Positions 62,697 to 64,000 of a stretch of DNA of 64,000 bases are shown here, piece after piece. Origin of the DNA: B1SED10-75 sp964636865 (GTDB lineage Bacteria; Bacillota; Dethiobacteria; DTU022; PWGO01); assembly GCA_964636865.1 (NCBI GenBank), contig CAZWVJ010000009.1, positions 1 through 64,000 on the forward strand. Direction: 5' to 3'. The notes under the pieces are model-generated. The model worked only from the letters and a program-made list of their open reading frames with translations. It was not told where the DNA came from and made no database searches. Position 1 is the stretch's first letter, and the number at the start of each line of letters is the position of its first letter. A program made the translations under genes and the position numbers.

Positions 62697-64000
62697 TTGA
62701 CTGAAAAAGAGGTAATTGTGCGGGGCAAAGAAATGGAAGAAGTTTCTCGAGAGTCCTTGAATCAGATGTTTTGGAATTCTATAGAACAATATTCCGAATT
62801 GGAAGCTGTAAAATACCGGGTTGGTGATGAATTTTTAGGGTATACCTATGGGGAGTTTGGCGATAAAGTACGCCAGCTGGCCCAGGGATTGATGAGCCTG
62901 GGGATAAAGAAAGAAGACAAGGTTAGCCTTCTTTCTGAAACCAGGTGGGAGTGGGTGTTAGCGGACTTTGCTATCCTAACTGCTGCCGGAATTACCGTTA
63001 CTATATACCCCACCCTTCCTTCTTCTCTAATCAAACATATTGTTCAGGATTCTGACAGTGTGGCCATTATTTTGGAAAACCAGGAGCAACTGGACCGGTT
63101 GATGGAAGTTGTAGATGATTTAGAGGAGCTAAAATATATTATCACCATAGAAGAAACAACCCGCGACCGGGAAAATATACTTACACTTGAAGAAGTAATG
63201 GAGAAGGGCAAGGATTTCCAGGCTAATAACCCCGGTTTGTATGAAGAAAGGTGGAAAAGTGTGGCCCCTGATGATCTGAGCAGTATCGTCTATACCAGCG
63301 GGACTACCGGTTTACCCAAAGGGACCATGCTTTCTCACTGGAACTGGAGATTTAATTTTTATTCCGTAACTCAAGTTTTTACATTTGGACCCGGCGACAG
63401 GTTGCTTGCCTTTTTACCCCTGGCCCATGCTTACATGAGGTGTGTTTGCCTGGGAATTGGGGGAGTGGGGGCTACCACTTATTTTAGCCTTCCGGAGAGG
63501 CTTGCTGAAGATCTTCCCGTGGTGAAGCCTACAGCTTTTGTTTCAGTGCCGCGTCTTTTTGAGCGAGTTTATCAGCGAATACTTGATCAAATGGAAGATG
63601 CTTCTGCTCTCCGTCGTCGTATTTTTTTCTGGGCTGCTTCCGTTGCCCGGGAGATAGGAAAATTACAGGGAAAGGCGGAACCTGTACCTGCCGGTTTACG
63701 CTTGAAACATAAGTTAGCGGATCGTCTTGTTTTTAGCAAATTGAGGAAAAGGATGGGAGTAGACCAACTACGATGCGCTGTATCGGGAGGAAGTGCCCTT
63801 ACCAAAGACCTGGCTTATTTTTTTAATGGGGCGGGAATAATAATTCTGGAAGGTTACGGGATGACGGAAAATGCTGCTCCGGCAAATATATGCCCGATAG
63901 AACAAATAAAACCCGGAACAGTGGGACCTCCAATTCCGGGCACCATGGAAAAAATAGCTGAAGATGGAGAAATTTTAATTAAAGGCGACCATGTGATGAA
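62697..64000 (+). CDS. Long-chain acyl-CoA synthetase / AMP-binding ligase (3' end outside window)
   Basis: A TTG start follows AAAGGGGTG by eight bases. The frame runs to the window edge (about 434 residues of a protein usually near 600). It has YTYGEFGDKVRQLAQGLMSLG, the P-loop IVYTSGTTGLPKGTMLSH, and later SGGSALTKDLAYFF and LEGYGMTENAA, the ATP and AMP-binding motifs. It activates a fatty acid with ATP and CoA. The length and spacing match long-chain ligases of the FadD15/FAA type. It is the entry enzyme for the beta-oxidation suggested by the ETF and acyl-CoA dehydrogenase genes 45 kb away. Confidence 0.92.
   Translation, partial: MTEKEVIVRGKEMEEVSRESLNQMFWNSIEQYSELEAVKYRVGDEFLGYTYGEFGDKVRQLAQGLMSLGIKKEDKVSLLSETRWEWVLADFAILTAAGITVTIYPTLPSSLIKHIVQDSDSVAIILENQEQLDRLMEVVDDLEELKYIITIEETTRDRENILTLEEVMEKGKDFQANNPGLYEERWKSVAPDDLSSIVYTSGTTGLPKGTMLSHWNWRFNFYSVTQVFTFGPGDRLLAFLPLAHAYMRCVCLGIGGVGATTYFSLPERLAEDLPVVKPTAFVSVPRLFERVYQRILDQMEDASALRRRIFFWAASVAREIGKLQGKAEPVPAGLRLKHKLADRLVFSKLRKRMGVDQLRCAVSGGSALTKDLAYFFNGAGIIILEGYGMTENAAPANICPIEQIKPGTVGPPIPGTMEKIAEDGEILIKGDHVM

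Overview
The window looks like chromosomal DNA of an anaerobic, low-to-moderate GC member of the Bacillota (Clostridia in the broad sense, perhaps a syntrophic or alkaliphilic fermenter). The evidence is strong AGGAGG-type ribosome sites, many TTG starts, an HU protein, acyl-CoA/ETF chemistry, polyferredoxin-type proteins, an NAD-linked alanine dehydrogenase and one selenocysteine gene. I cannot name a species. I see no rRNA, tRNA, CRISPR array, prophage or intact insertion sequence.

Layout. 0-8.9 kb: the 3' end of a biotin carboxylase gene, a decayed thiolase fragment, then housekeeping and NAD-related genes (epimerase, UPF0173 hydrolase, MFS exporter, TM2 protein, DraG-like ADP-ribosylhydrolase next to a sirtuin, glucose-6-phosphate isomerase, AI-2E permease). 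8.9-17.8 kb: a long plus-strand cluster of etfA, etfB, an orphan small protein, two GlcD-type flavoproteins flanking a CCG-domain Fe-S protein, a protein resembling the B12-dependent methionine synthase activation domain, and an acyl-CoA dehydrogenase. This looks like an electron-transfer module for acyl-CoA or 2-hydroxyacid oxidation. 17.8-31.6 kb: PAP2 phosphatase, an HTH/phasin-like protein, GDPD, an alpha/beta hydrolase, a four-gene ABC-2 export operon, a voltage-sensor-like membrane protein, ssb and small proteins. 32.1-35.2 kb: a minus-strand anaerobic glycerol-3-phosphate dehydrogenase type operon (GlpA-like, FAD oxidoreductase, DUF1667).

36.6-38.3 kb holds the most striking locus. A thioredoxin/TlpA-like exported protein has an in-frame TGA exactly at the first position of the CxxC motif (U-P-A-C), followed by a suitable hairpin, and is co-oriented with a 45-residue CXXC membrane protein and a membrane polyferredoxin. 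38.5-48.2 kb: a large orphan protein, a 2-hydroxyacid dehydrogenase, an AtoE-type short-chain fatty acid transporter, an amidohydrolase remnant, alanine dehydrogenase, a DrrAB-type exporter and a GH1 beta-glucosidase. 48.2-64 kb: a secreted protein with an LRR cap, four Ig-like repeats and a dockerin, an alkylsulfatase-like enzyme, SppA, HU, a TylF-like methyltransferase, a lipoprotein D-aminoacylase-like amidohydrolase, an RDD protein, a phytoene-desaturase-like oxidoreductase and the start of an acyl-CoA ligase.

Taken together the genes suggest fatty acid or hydroxyacid oxidation by an anaerobe: uptake (AtoE), activation (acyl-CoA ligase), dehydrogenation (acyl-CoA dehydrogenase), electron transfer (ETF plus Fe-S/flavoproteins), and membrane redox proteins. 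All functional statements are from reading translated sequence by eye; no database search was possible.
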